Source: Caulobacter sp. 602-2
GTDB lineage: Bacteria; Pseudomonadota; Alphaproteobacteria; Caulobacterales; Caulobacteraceae
Length of the DNA: 64,000 nucleotides
Direction of reading: 5' to 3'
NCBI RefSeq assembly: GCF_011043625.1
Contig: NZ_JAAKGT010000008.1
Coordinates: forward strand, 124,001 to 188,000
Shown here one piece after another: positions 26,197 through 36,700 of the stretch (its first letter is position 1; every line of letters starts with the position of its first letter). Both the position numbers and the translations under genes were made by a program. The notes beneath the pieces were generated by a model that worked only from the letters and a program-made list of their open reading frames with translations, did no database searches and was not told where the DNA came from.

Positions 26197-26249
26197 CGCG
26201 AGAAACGACCCAATTTGAAACAGGGGCGGATGCCCTCGCCTCGTCCCGC

Positions 26250-26263
26250 GCAAGACCGGCGCC
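26250..26263 (-). promoter_or_regulatory. Sigma54-type promoter of spmX
   Basis: On the minus strand GGCGCCGGTCTTGC has the GG-N10-GC spacing and TTGC -12 element of sigma54 promoters, about 54 nt before the spmX ATG. In C. crescentus spmX is activated by TacA with sigma54, so placement and type agree. Confidence 0.65.
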
Positions 26264-26307
26264 GTTTCTCAAGGAATGGGTAAGAAAAATGAACCGGACG
26301 GCCAGGA

Positions 26308-27750
26308 TCAATTGAACAGCAGCGCCGCGATCAGCAGCACCGAGAAGAAGCCGGCGAAGTCGGTCAGGAAGGTCACGAAGATCGACGACGACACGGCCGG
26401 GTCGCGGCCCATCTTCTCCAGCGTCAGCGGCGCCAGGATGCCGCCGACGGCGGCGGTGAAGATGTTGACCACCAGCGCCAGGGCCACGGTCAGCGACAGC
26501 TTGGGATTGTCGTAGAAGACATAGACCGCCCCGCCCATCACGATGGCCAGGGTCAGGCCGTTCATCAGGCCCACCAGCAGCTCGCGGGTGATGATGCGCG
26601 TGGCGTTGGCGGCCGTCAGCTCCTTGCTCGACAGCGCCCGCACGGCCACCGCCAGCGTCTGGGTGCCGGCGTTGCCGCCCAGCGACGAGACGATCGGCAT
26701 CAGCACCGCCAGGGCCACCAGCTTGGAGATCTCTTCCTGGAACAGGGCGATGCCCGAAACCGAGATGGTCGCGGTCAGGAGGTTCAGCAGCAGCCAGGGC
26801 AGGCGCGAGCGCACGATCTCGACGACGCTGGCGTCGCGGCCGACGTCGGACACGTTGGCCAGCGCCAGGATGTCTTCCTGCGCCTCCTCGCGGATGACGC
26901 CGACGATGTCGTCGACGGTGATCTGGCCCACCAGGCGACCACCGGCCTCGACGACCGGGGCGCTGATCAGGTGGTACTTGTCGAAGATGTAGGCCACCTC
27001 CTCCTGGTCCATGTCGACGGTGATCTCGGTCACCGGCTCCATGATCTCGGCCAGGGGGGTCTCCAGCTTGCTGGTCAGCAGCAGGCTGATCGGCAGGGCG
27101 CCGACGGGGGTGTACGAGGGGTCGACCACATAGACGTCGAAGAACAGCTCCGGCAGGCTGTCGCCCGACTGGCGCACGTGCTCGATCGTGTGGCCGACGG
27201 TCCAGAACTGCGGCGCGGCCAGGAACTCGCGCTGCATCAGGCGGCCGGCGGTCTCGTCCTCGTAGGACAGCGTGGTCTCGATGGCCGCCCGGTCGGTCTC
27301 GCCCATGGCCGCCAGCACCTGGAAGCGCTTGGTGTCGTCCAGGTCGTCGATGACGTCGGCGGCGTCGTCGGTGTCCAGCTCTTCCAGCGCGCGGGCCAGG
27401 GTGACCGACGGGGTCGCCTCCAGCACCTCCTCGCGGATGTTGTCTTCCAGTTCGGAGATGATCTCGCCCAGCGCGTGGGGCGCCAGGACGGGGATGACCT
27501 CCTCGCGATAGGCGGCCGACAGGAAGCCCATCAGGTCGGCGACGTCGGCCGGGTCGAGCGCGCCCACCAGCTCGGACAGGCGCGCGGTGTCGCCGCGATC
27601 GGCCGCGTCGACCACCATCTCCACATAGTCGGGCTTGAGGGCGTAGTCGTCGCCGAGCGCCAGGTCTTCGAGATCCTCGACGACCTCGGGCTCGGGAATG
27701 GTCAGGGCGTGGCGCGCGTCTTCGCTCAGGTCGGCGTTTTCCCGGGTCAT
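26308..27750 (-). CDS. mgtE: Magnesium transporter MgtE
   Basis: A 480-aa Mg2+ channel/transporter. The ATG at 27750 is preceded by AGGAGGT. The order is a cytoplasmic N domain (superhelical, about 60-180, with ALDPADVADLMGFLSAAYREEVIPVLAP), tandem CBS domains (about 185-310, with VVDPSYTPVGALPISLLL and AGGRLVGQITVDDIVGVI) and five C-terminal membrane helices with MPIVSSLGGNAGTQTLAVAVRAL, the conserved pore segment. No M-box riboswitch was seen in the short 5' region. It is transcribed towards spmX, but spmX has its own promoter. Confidence 0.95.
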   Translation of the reverse strand: MTRENADLSEDARHALTIPEPEVVEDLEDLALGDDYALKPDYVEMVVDAADRGDTARLSELVGALDPADVADLMGFLSAAYREEVIPVLAPHALGEIISELEDNIREEVLEATPSVTLARALEELDTDDAADVIDDLDDTKRFQVLAAMGETDRAAIETTLSYEDETAGRLMQREFLAAPQFWTVGHTIEHVRQSGDSLPELFFDVYVVDPSYTPVGALPISLLLTSKLETPLAEIMEPVTEITVDMDQEEVAYIFDKYHLISAPVVEAGGRLVGQITVDDIVGVIREEAQEDILALANVSDVGRDASVVEIVRSRLPWLLLNLLTATISVSGIALFQEEISKLVALAVLMPIVSSLGGNAGTQTLAVAVRALSSKELTAANATRIITRELLVGLMNGLTLAIVMGGAVYVFYDNPKLSLTVALALVVNIFTAAVGGILAPLTLEKMGRDPAVSSSIFVTFLTDFAGFFSVLLIAALLFN

Positions 27751-27916
27751 GGGGACCTCCTGAACTTTAGGCGAGGCTTGAGCTGCGCGCGCGTGATCCG
27801 AATGATTGAAAGCCGAAGCTTGGCGGGCGGTTGCTCCCAAACCTTGGCCGAAAAATGGTTAGAGCGCGGAAGGCGATTCGGAAACCGAAGCCTGCCGCGC
27901 TCTACGCAAGTTCACC

Positions 27917-28001
27917 TGGTGCGGTCGAGAAGACTCGAACTTCCACGGGTTGCCCCACAGCGACCTCAACGCTGCGCGTCTACCAATTCCGCCACGACCG
28001 C
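27917..28001 (-). tRNA. tRNA-Leu (GAG anticodon)
   Basis: An 85-nt class II tRNA with encoded CCA. Acceptor GCGGTCG pairs with CGACCGC, the anticodon loop is TTGAGGT (GAG, leucine CUC/CUU), and a long variable arm precedes the T arm GTTCGAGTC. Confidence 0.95.
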
Positions 28002-28085
28002 TCGTGGTGAGGCGCGGCAGGTAGCAAACTGAATCGGCTTTGGGAAGAGGAGAGTTCGATTATCTCGAAGAACCCACAGGGAACT

Positions 28086-28337
28086 TCAGGCGCCGCCGGC
28101 CATGTAGTCGTAGACGTCGGCCGGGCCGGTCACCTGGATGGCGATGCGATCGTCGTTGATCTGGATCTCGCCGCGGGCGATCGGGTGGTTGTTGGCCAGG
28201 ATCCAGACCTCGTCGTTGGTCTTGGCGTCCAGCGGGATCACCGCGCCGCGGCCCATGCGCAGCAGTTGCTGCATCGGCAGGATCGACCGGCCGAGCAGAA
28301 CGGAGATCTCGACATTGACGGCGTTGACCTGGCTCAC
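28086..28337 (-). CDS. FliN/FliM C-terminal (SpoA) family protein, short
   Basis: The 83-aa protein is essentially only the SpoA/FliN C-terminal fold: VNVEISVLLGRSILPMQQLLRMGRGAVIPLD, then DEVWILANNHPIARGEIQINDDRIAIQVT. The GTG at 28337 is preferred (AGGGGCC upstream); a TTG at 28400 would add 21 residues of doubtful coding. FliN forms the flagellar C-ring with FliM, and canonical fliN lies in a flagellar operon, whereas this copy is isolated next to lipB, so it may be a second FliN-like protein with another partner. Confidence 0.78.
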   Translation of the reverse strand: MSQVNAVNVEISVLLGRSILPMQQLLRMGRGAVIPLDAKTNDEVWILANNHPIARGEIQINDDRIAIQVTGPADVYDYMAGGA

Positions 28338-28412
28338 GAAGTAAGGCCCCTGGAACTGAAGTTGCCGAGCGGCGGGATGACCGCGCCCCGGCTCATGCAA
28401 GACTAAGGCCGC

Positions 28413-29147
28413 ATGCTTGATCGCCCGTTAAACCTTGAAGACAAAGGCCTTCCCGATTTGTCGCGCCCCGACGGCGCCCCGGCGGGGTGGGCGGTTTCGA
28501 CCGGCTACGTGCCCTACCCGGCAGCCGTTGCCGCCATGGAGGCCCGCGCGGCGGCCATCGCCGACGGGACGGCGGGCGAGCTGATCTGGCTGCTGGAGCA
28601 CCCGCCGCTCTACACCGCCGGCGTCTCGGCCAAGACCGCCGACCTGCTGGAGCCCGAGCGCTTTCCGGTGTTCGAGAGCGCCCGCGGCGGCCAGTTCACC
28701 TATCACGGCCCCGGCCAGCGGGTGGCCTATGTGATGCTGGACCTGACCCGGCGCGGGCGCGACGTGCGCGCCTTCGTCGCGGCCCTGGAGGCCTGGATCA
28801 TCGACGCCCTTTCCGCCTTCAACGTCACCGGCGAGATGCGCGAGGGACGCGTGGGCGTCTGGGTCGAGCGCAAGGGCGCGGGCTGGTCGCGCGAGGACAA
28901 GATCGCCGCCATCGGCGTCAAGCTGCGCCGCTGGGTCAGCTTCCACGGGATCAGCCTGAACGTGGAGCCTGACCTGTCGCACTTCTCGGGCATCGTGCCC
29001 TGCGGCCAGGTGGAGCACGGGGTCACCAGCCTGGTGGACCTTGGCCTGCCGGTGACGCTGGACGAGGCCGACGAGGCCCTGAAGGCCAGCTTCCGCAAGG
29101 TGTTCGGCGCGGTCGAGGACGCCGAAGCGCCGGTGCAGGGCGACTAG
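28413..29147 (+). CDS. lipB: Lipoyl(octanoyl) transferase LipB
   Basis: A 244-aa enzyme moving octanoyl groups from ACP to lipoyl domains of 2-oxoacid dehydrogenases. Signatures are [36 protein letters not shown] (about 89-109), the catalytic lysine in [26 protein letters not shown] and the catalytic cysteine in IVPCGQ. Start ATG at 28413 is the only reasonable one. It is divergent from the FliN-like gene and overlaps the convergent DUF805 gene by four bases at the stops. Confidence 0.96.
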   Translation: MLDRPLNLEDKGLPDLSRPDGAPAGWAVSTGYVPYPAAVAAMEARAAAIADGTAGELIWLLEHPPLYTAGVSAKTADLLEPERFPVFESARGGQFTYHGPGQRVAYVMLDLTRRGRDVRAFVAALEAWIIDALSAFNVTGEMREGRVGVWVERKGAGWSREDKIAAIGVKLRRWVSFHGISLNVEPDLSHFSGIVPCGQVEHGVTSLVDLGLPVTLDEADEALKASFRKVFGAVEDAEAPVQGD

Positions 29148-29548
29148 ATCGCGGGCGCCTTCAGGGGCGGCTGGCCGTAGCGGTTGGCCCCCTGCTCTCC
29201 TCCCATGACGCCCAGCTCGACGATCGCCCAGACGATCACCAGGGCGAACACGAAGTCGAGGAAGTGCTGCGGGGTCGGCCAGACGGCGACCAGGGCCACC
29301 AGCACCAGCGCCGCCCACCAGCCCGAGCGGCCGCGATCGTGCAGGCGCTTCGAAAGCACGCAGGCGCCGCTGTAGAACAGGGCCGAATAGACGAGCCAGC
29401 CGGTCAGCAGCCGCAGAACGTCGCCGGCGATGGCCTCGTACAGCACCGCCACGCCGATCAGCACGGCCGAGGCGATCAGGAACGGCGCACGCGCCAGCCT
29501 GCCCGTTGAGGACAGGAACAGCTCCGCCCAATCGATCCGACCGTTCAT
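29144..29548 (-). CDS. DUF805 membrane protein (array member 1)
   Basis: The 134-aa protein has four predicted membrane helices and the DUF805 centre [23 protein letters not shown] (about 64-86) and tail [13 protein letters not shown]. It is the most diverged of the five adjacent DUF805 genes: the usual N-terminal LFGFxGRxRR is replaced by [14 protein letters not shown] and the FA end is missing. Its stop overlaps that of lipB. Function of the family is unknown. Confidence 0.88.
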   Translation of the reverse strand: MNGRIDWAELFLSSTGRLARAPFLIASAVLIGVAVLYEAIAGDVLRLLTGWLVYSALFYSGACVLSKRLHDRGRSGWWAALVLVALVAVWPTPQHFLDFVFALVIVWAIVELGVMGGEQGANRYGQPPLKAPAI

Positions 29549-29624
29549 CTAAGGCTCCGCGACTCTTCTCGGCGGAACCTAGGCGCAGCCGAGCGCCAGC
29601 GGAAGTCGCCGCCGGGTCACACCC

Positions 29625-30080
29625 TCAGGCGAAAACTTCGCTGATCTCGCCTTCCGGCGTCGGGCCGATCCCCTTGGGCGAAGGGCCGTATCGGTTGGGG
29701 CCCTTCGTGCCGTCGAGAATGCCAAGGTCGACGAGCATCCAGAGCTGGACAAGGCCGAACAGGACCTGGGCGATCACTTGGAGTCTGGAACCAGGATACA
29801 AGGCGGCGAGCATCGACACGGCGGTCTGCGCCCAGATGATGATCACCAGCCAGCCGCTGCGGTCGCGATCATGCAGGCGCTTGACCGCAATGGCCGTCAT
29901 CGGCCACGCGGTGACCAGGTTCAGCGCATCCATCCACGGATCGTCGGGCGCCAGGCCCAGCCCACGGCGCACCGCGAACGCCAATGCGGCCGACGCGCCG
30001 ATCATCAGGATGAAGAGCAGCCAGAAGTCCCGCCGGCGTAAACGACCGTGAAAGCCGAACAGCTTCTGGGCGAAGGTCAT
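29625..30080 (-). CDS. DUF805 membrane protein (array member 2)
   Basis: The 151-aa protein starts MTFAQKLFGFHGRLRRRDFWLLF, has the central VKRLHDRDRSGWLVIIIWA and ends GTKGPNRYGPSPKGIGPTPEGEISEVFA. Four hydrophobic helices are visible. It overlaps the next gene by one base (TGATG), so translation is coupled. The N-terminal amphipathic stretch, the KRxHDR loop and the NRYGPSPKG tail are shared with its neighbours. Confidence 0.9.
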   Translation of the reverse strand: MTFAQKLFGFHGRLRRRDFWLLFILMIGASAALAFAVRRGLGLAPDDPWMDALNLVTAWPMTAIAVKRLHDRDRSGWLVIIIWAQTAVSMLAALYPGSRLQVIAQVLFGLVQLWMLVDLGILDGTKGPNRYGPSPKGIGPTPEGEISEVFA

Positions 30081-30472
30081 CAGGCAAATATCTCGTCGAG
30101 GCTCTCGTCGCCGTAGGGCGAAGGGCCGAAACGGTTGGCGCCCGGCTGGCCGCGCAGGAAGCCCAGTTCGACGAGGCTCCAGGCCCAGCCGGCCACGGGC
30201 ACGACCAGGAACAGCAGCAGCCAGCCGCGTCCCTTGCCGCGATCGTGGCAGCGCTTGAGCCCGATCGCGTACAGCGCCCAGATCAGCGGCGCCGACAGCG
30301 CCAGGCGCAGGATGACCGGCGGCGTATAGATCGGCCCGCCCGGCGTCATCTCGACCGGGATCAGCAGGTTGACCGCGACCAGTGCGGCGAAGGCCGGCAG
30401 GCCCAGCAGCCAGTAGTCGCGACGGACCAGCCGCCCGGAGAAACCGAACAGCTTGCCGGCCAGCGTCTTCAT
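30080..30472 (-). CDS. DUF805 membrane protein (array member 3)
   Basis: The 130-aa protein starts MKTLAGKLFGFSGRLVRRDYWLLGL and carries the DUF805 loop LKRCHDRGKGRGWLLLF and tail GQPGANRFGPSPYGDESLDEIFA. The ATG at 30472 overlaps the stop of the preceding gene by ATGA. Four membrane helices. Probably translated as one block with members 2 and 4. Confidence 0.9.
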   Translation of the reverse strand: MKTLAGKLFGFSGRLVRRDYWLLGLPAFAALVAVNLLIPVEMTPGGPIYTPPVILRLALSAPLIWALYAIGLKRCHDRGKGRGWLLLFLVVPVAGWAWSLVELGFLRGQPGANRFGPSPYGDESLDEIFA

Positions 30473-31002
30473 GCGAAGGCTTCGGACAGGTCCTTGTCGC
30501 CGGGACCCTTCAGGCCCTTGGGCGACGCGCCGAACCGGTTGCGCCCCTTCGTGCCGTCCAGGCAGCCATAGTCGACGAACCAGTAGATCAGCAGGGCGAT
30601 ATAGATCAGCGAGCCGATGCCGATGACGGCCACCGTGCCCATGTCGGCGGCCCCGGCGGCCGCGGTCACCGAGGCCGACAGGAAGACCAGCCACAGCGCC
30701 ATGCCGGTGATGACCGCCGTCAGTCCGATCGAAAAGGCGGCCGGGCGGTTGCGGTCGTGCCCGCGCTTCACCGCGAAGGCCAGCGCCGGCCAGAAGAACA
30801 GCGCATCCAGGCCCAGGCGCACGAAGAGCCCCTGCTGGTCGCCCATCCCCAGGCCCATGGCCCCGCCGATCACGAGCGCCAGCACGAACTTGATCGCGCC
30901 GATCCCGATGTTCAGCATCCAGAACTCAGAGCGCCGCATGCGGCCCTCGAACCCGAACAGTCCTTCGACAAGAAAATGCGTGCGCTTCTTGGCCATGGCC
31001 AA
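30469..31002 (-). CDS. DUF805 membrane protein (array member 4)
   Basis: The 177-aa protein is the longest of the set, with a basic start (MAMAKKRTHFLVEGLFGFEGRMRRSEFWML), the loop VKRGHDRNRPAAFSIGL and the tail GTKGRNRFGASPKGLKGPGDKDLSEAFA. There are four or five helices, and an inserted Ala/Thr-rich helix makes it longer. It overlaps member 3 by four bases and is separated from member 5 by 70 nt. Confidence 0.88.
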   Translation of the reverse strand: MAMAKKRTHFLVEGLFGFEGRMRRSEFWMLNIGIGAIKFVLALVIGGAMGLGMGDQQGLFVRLGLDALFFWPALAFAVKRGHDRNRPAAFSIGLTAVITGMALWLVFLSASVTAAAGAADMGTVAVIGIGSLIYIALLIYWFVDYGCLDGTKGRNRFGASPKGLKGPGDKDLSEAFA

Positions 31003-31072
31003 GCTTAGATCACGCGACGCGGCGTTTCACAAACCCAAGGTTGCTCGCCGCGCCGCCGAAACCCGGCCGTGC

Positions 31073-31495
31073 TCAGGCGAAGACCTTGGCCAGGTCGTCC
31101 TCTTCGCCGCCGCCGACGCCCTTGGGCGAGGGACCAAAGCGGTTGCGCCCCTGGGTGCCGTCCAGGAAGGCCAGCTCGATGAAACCCCAGATCCAGCCGA
31201 CGATCGGCACCAGCAGGAAGAAGGCCACCCAGCCCCAACGCTTGTCGCGGTCGTGACAGCGCTTGAGCATCAGGGCGATGTTGATCCAGAGACCCATCAG
31301 GTTGAGCGCCAGCGAGATCACGACGCTGGCGATGTTGCCGCCCGTCTCCAGGGCGTTGAAGTCACCGGCGTTCAGCACCAGCGTCTGGACCGCGTCGAGC
31401 ACGCCGATGGTGATGCTCGTGCCGATCCCCAGCAGCCAGTAGTCGAGCCGCCGGATACGCCCGGAAAAGCCGAACAGCTTGTGCTTCACGTCCAT
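31073..31495 (-). CDS. DUF805 membrane protein (array member 5)
   Basis: The 140-aa protein reads MDVKHKLFGFSGRIRRLDYWLLGIG at the start, LKRCHDRDKRWGWVAFFLLVPIVG in the centre and GTQGRNRFGPSPKGVGGGEEDDLAKVFA at the end, the clearest copy of the consensus. Four helices. It is the first gene of the array in transcription order and is likely the promoter-proximal one, 45 nt past the stop of pccA on the same strand. Confidence 0.9.
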   Translation of the reverse strand: MDVKHKLFGFSGRIRRLDYWLLGIGTSITIGVLDAVQTLVLNAGDFNALETGGNIASVVISLALNLMGLWINIALMLKRCHDRDKRWGWVAFFLLVPIVGWIWGFIELAFLDGTQGRNRFGPSPKGVGGGEEDDLAKVFA

Positions 31496-31540
31496 GGAAT
31501 CGTCCCCCGATTGATTTCGGGGGCGACCTAAACACAGGCG

Positions 31541-33514
<1,974 letters not shown>

Positions 33515-33544
33515 CGGCGGCCCTCGAACGGTTGGTCTTCGTAG

Positions 33545-33648
33545 ATCCTCCCCCTCTGGGGGAGGTGGCCCGGAGGGCCGGAGGGGGACAGCGCGGCGCT
33601 GGGCCCCCTCAGTCGCTTCGCGACAGCTCCCCCAGAGGGGGAGCATCT
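33545..33648. repeat. GC-rich palindromic repeat pair
   Basis: GATCCTCCCCCTCTGGGGGAGG followed by TGGCCCGGAGGGCCGGAGGGGG, then the inverted partner CCCCCTCAGTCGCTTCGCGACAGCTCCCCC. Same composite as near 22.9, 56.1 and 62.8 kb. Confidence 0.8.
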
Positions 33649-33735
33649 CGCGCCGCGCATGCCCTCTCCTAGGCGTAACAGGCCAAGGCCGGTTTGCAAC
33701 GCGGGCCCATCGCGCTAAAAGCGTCGCAGGAACCA

Positions 33736-33750
33736 TGACACCGGTTTCCA
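33736..33750. promoter_or_regulatory. LacI-type operator candidate before the LamG protein
   Basis: TGACACCGGTTTCCA lies 24 nt upstream of the GTG start. Its left half is identical to the site before the PL10 lyase, and the ACCGGT centre is shared with two other promoter regions. The position would let a repressor block transcription. Confidence 0.5.
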
Positions 33751-33774
33751 ATAAGAACGACTAGGGAGTGACGC

Positions 33775-36700
33775 GTGGTAAAGCAGGCGCTTTTTCTGGC
33801 CTCGGCCTTTTCGGTTCTGACCGCCGCCGGCGCGGCCGCGGCGGCCGCCCCTTCAGAACCCGCCCTCCTCTTCCACGTCTCCGGCGACAAGGGCCTGAAG
33901 GCCGACTACGCCGCCGGCGACGCCATCCCCAACTTCGCCGACAAGGTGGCGGTGATCCCCGCCGGCAAGGCCGGTCCGGCCCTGTCGGCCCAGGACGACG
34001 GCATCCTGGCCTGGAACGCGCCGGGCAACATCCAGGCCCAACGGGGCACGCTGTCGTTCTTCTGGCGCTCGGGCTATCCGGTCGGCGTCGCGCCCTTCGT
34101 GATCTTCCGCGTCGGCTACGCCGACCACACCAGCTGGGATATGGCCTTCCTGCGCGTCGACTGGAACGGCCACGGCTTCGACGCCTTCGTCACCGACAAC
34201 GGTCTGGCCCGCACCCGCGTCTCGTTCAAGCTCGACAAGCCGCCGGCGCCCGACACCTGGACGCACCTGGCCTTCACCTGGGACGAGCAGACCGGCGTGC
34301 AGCTGTTCGTCGACGGCAAGCCCGCAGCCAGGAAGGACGCCAAGCGGGCCTATGACGCGGGCCTGGATCAATTCGGCATCGCCGGCCGGGTGATCGCCCC
34401 GCACCAGGTGCAGAGCCGCTACAACTTCCTGCGCGGCGGCGATCTCGACGAAATCCGCGTCTACGACCGCGCGCTGGACGCCGCCGGCGTCGCGGCCCTG
34501 GCCCGCAACGAAGCCCCGGGCGCCGCCGCCCCGGTCCCGACGCTGGACGATCCGGCCACGCGCGCGGCCTGGCGCCTGCGCCACGGCTGGACCGGCGAGG
34601 CCCCGCCCCTGCTGACGGATCCGGCCACCCGCATCCGCAAGGTCGAGTTCGCCGACGCCAAGGACATCAAGCAGTGGATGTGGCGGGCCAACGACGGCAT
34701 CCCCGAGACCACCTGGCCCGGCGTCTACAACCGCTCGCGCCTGGAAGGCCGCGACGACTATTTCCCGCTGCCGGACTGGAACGTCTATGTCGAGGGCGGC
34801 AAGGCCCTGACGCTGGCCCTGCCCGACGAGCCGATCAGCCGGCTGGAGATTCAGGGACCTGCCTATGGCGACCTGACCTGGGCGGCGCCAAATCAAGAAA
34901 ATGGGGCCGGCGACAAGGGCGTGAAGGTCGGCGTGCGGCCCAAGGGCCTCTACCGCTCGGTGACCACCCTGGCCCAGCCGCTGAAGGGCGGCGTGCTGAC
35001 CTTCACCAACACCGACCAGGAAACCCCGATCCAGGAGATCTGGGCCTATGACGTCTCGTCGGGCAAGGAGCCCGAGGGCGTCTTCAAGATGAACTACACG
35101 GTCCGGGCCGACGTGGCGCCGGACTATCTGAACCTGGCCGACCTCAACGCCTATGTCGCCGGGCGCTTCCCGGCCGGCGAGCGGGCGACGGTGGTGGCCA
35201 TTCCCGACGCGGCCCCGCAGCGCAAGCGTCCGGCCGCCGACCTTTCGGCGCCCGGCCTGCCGATCGTCCACGTGATGATCCCGTCGGGCTTCGGCGACGC
35301 TCCGGCGGCCCAGCCGCTGGCCCGCAACTGGGCCTATGGCTGGGAGAACGCCCGCGACGGCCTGGACGGGATCGCGCTGGACATCCCCGCCCTGCCCGGC
35401 GCGGCGGGAACGACCATCCCGCTGAACATCCAGGTCAAGGACCCGATCTGGCCGGGCCGCAACATGATCGACGTCTCGGTCTCGGTGAAGGCCGGCGAGG
35501 CCCGCACCCTGTGGCTGGATCTGCGCGACCGGATCCTGACGCCCGACAGCCTGTACCTGACCATCGCCGCCGACAGCGCCGCGTTCGGCCCCAAGGCGCT
35601 GGACGGCGCCAAGGTGCGGCTGGTGTTCAAGGCCCGCGAGGAAGCGCAGGCCGAGCACGTCGCCGACCGCTTCAACCAGGTGAAGGACAACTGGGCCTTC
35701 CTGGTGGAGGAGCACACCACCTCCAAGCGCCAGGGCCTCTATCGCCGCCTCTACGCCGACATCTCCGACCTGCTGCGCGTGGATCCCGACCACAAGGAAG
35801 GCCGCGAGTACTGGGGCGACATCACCTATGGCAGCCAGGGCTGGCCGGCCTTCGAGCAGCCCAAGGCGCCCGACGGCGTTCCGCTGTGGGCCTTCCGCCA
35901 GACGCAAGACCTCAAGCGGGTGGCCAGGTTCATCAACTGGTGGATCGACGAGCGCCAGGTTCCGTACGGCGACTTCGGCGGCGGCCTGTCGGACGACACC
36001 GACCTGCTGCAGCAATGGCCGGGCCTGGCCCTGATGGGCGTGGATCCCGACAAGGTGAAAGGCTCGCTGAACCTGCTGACCGACGCGGTCTATCGCAACG
36101 GCATGTTCACGAACGGCCTGTCGACCATCGCCACCGACGAGCTGCACGCCTACGAGGAGGGCATCAACTCCAACAGCGAGGCGATGTATCTCGACTACGG
36201 CGATCCCCTCGCCGTCGAGCGGCTGTTCACGACGGTGAAGGCCCTGCCGGGGATCATCGATCGCAATCCGGCCGGCCACGTCCACTTCAACACCAACTGG
36301 TACAGCGGCTCGATCTCGTACCGCGAAGGCCCGTGGGAGTGGCAGAAGCCCTACTCGTTCGGCGTGGTGCACCCGGCGATCCTGATCGGCGACTACAACG
36401 GCGACAAGACCGCCCGCGACATCGTGCTGGGCCTGGCCGACGGCTATCTGGCCCACGCCAAGGCCGACGGCTCCTATCCCAACGAGATCAACTGGCGCAC
36501 CGACGCCGAGCGGGGCGGCACGGTGCTGCAGGGCTCGGGCGCCAGCGGGCCGTTCCAGATCTTCTGGCAGGCCTGGCGCTGGACGGGCGAGGCCAAGTAC
36601 CTGGCGCCGATCCAGTGGCGGATGGGCAAGAACGGCGTCAAATCGCTGAACGACCTCAACGACAACGCCCTGTCGATGCTGGGCCTGGCCGACGCCAACA

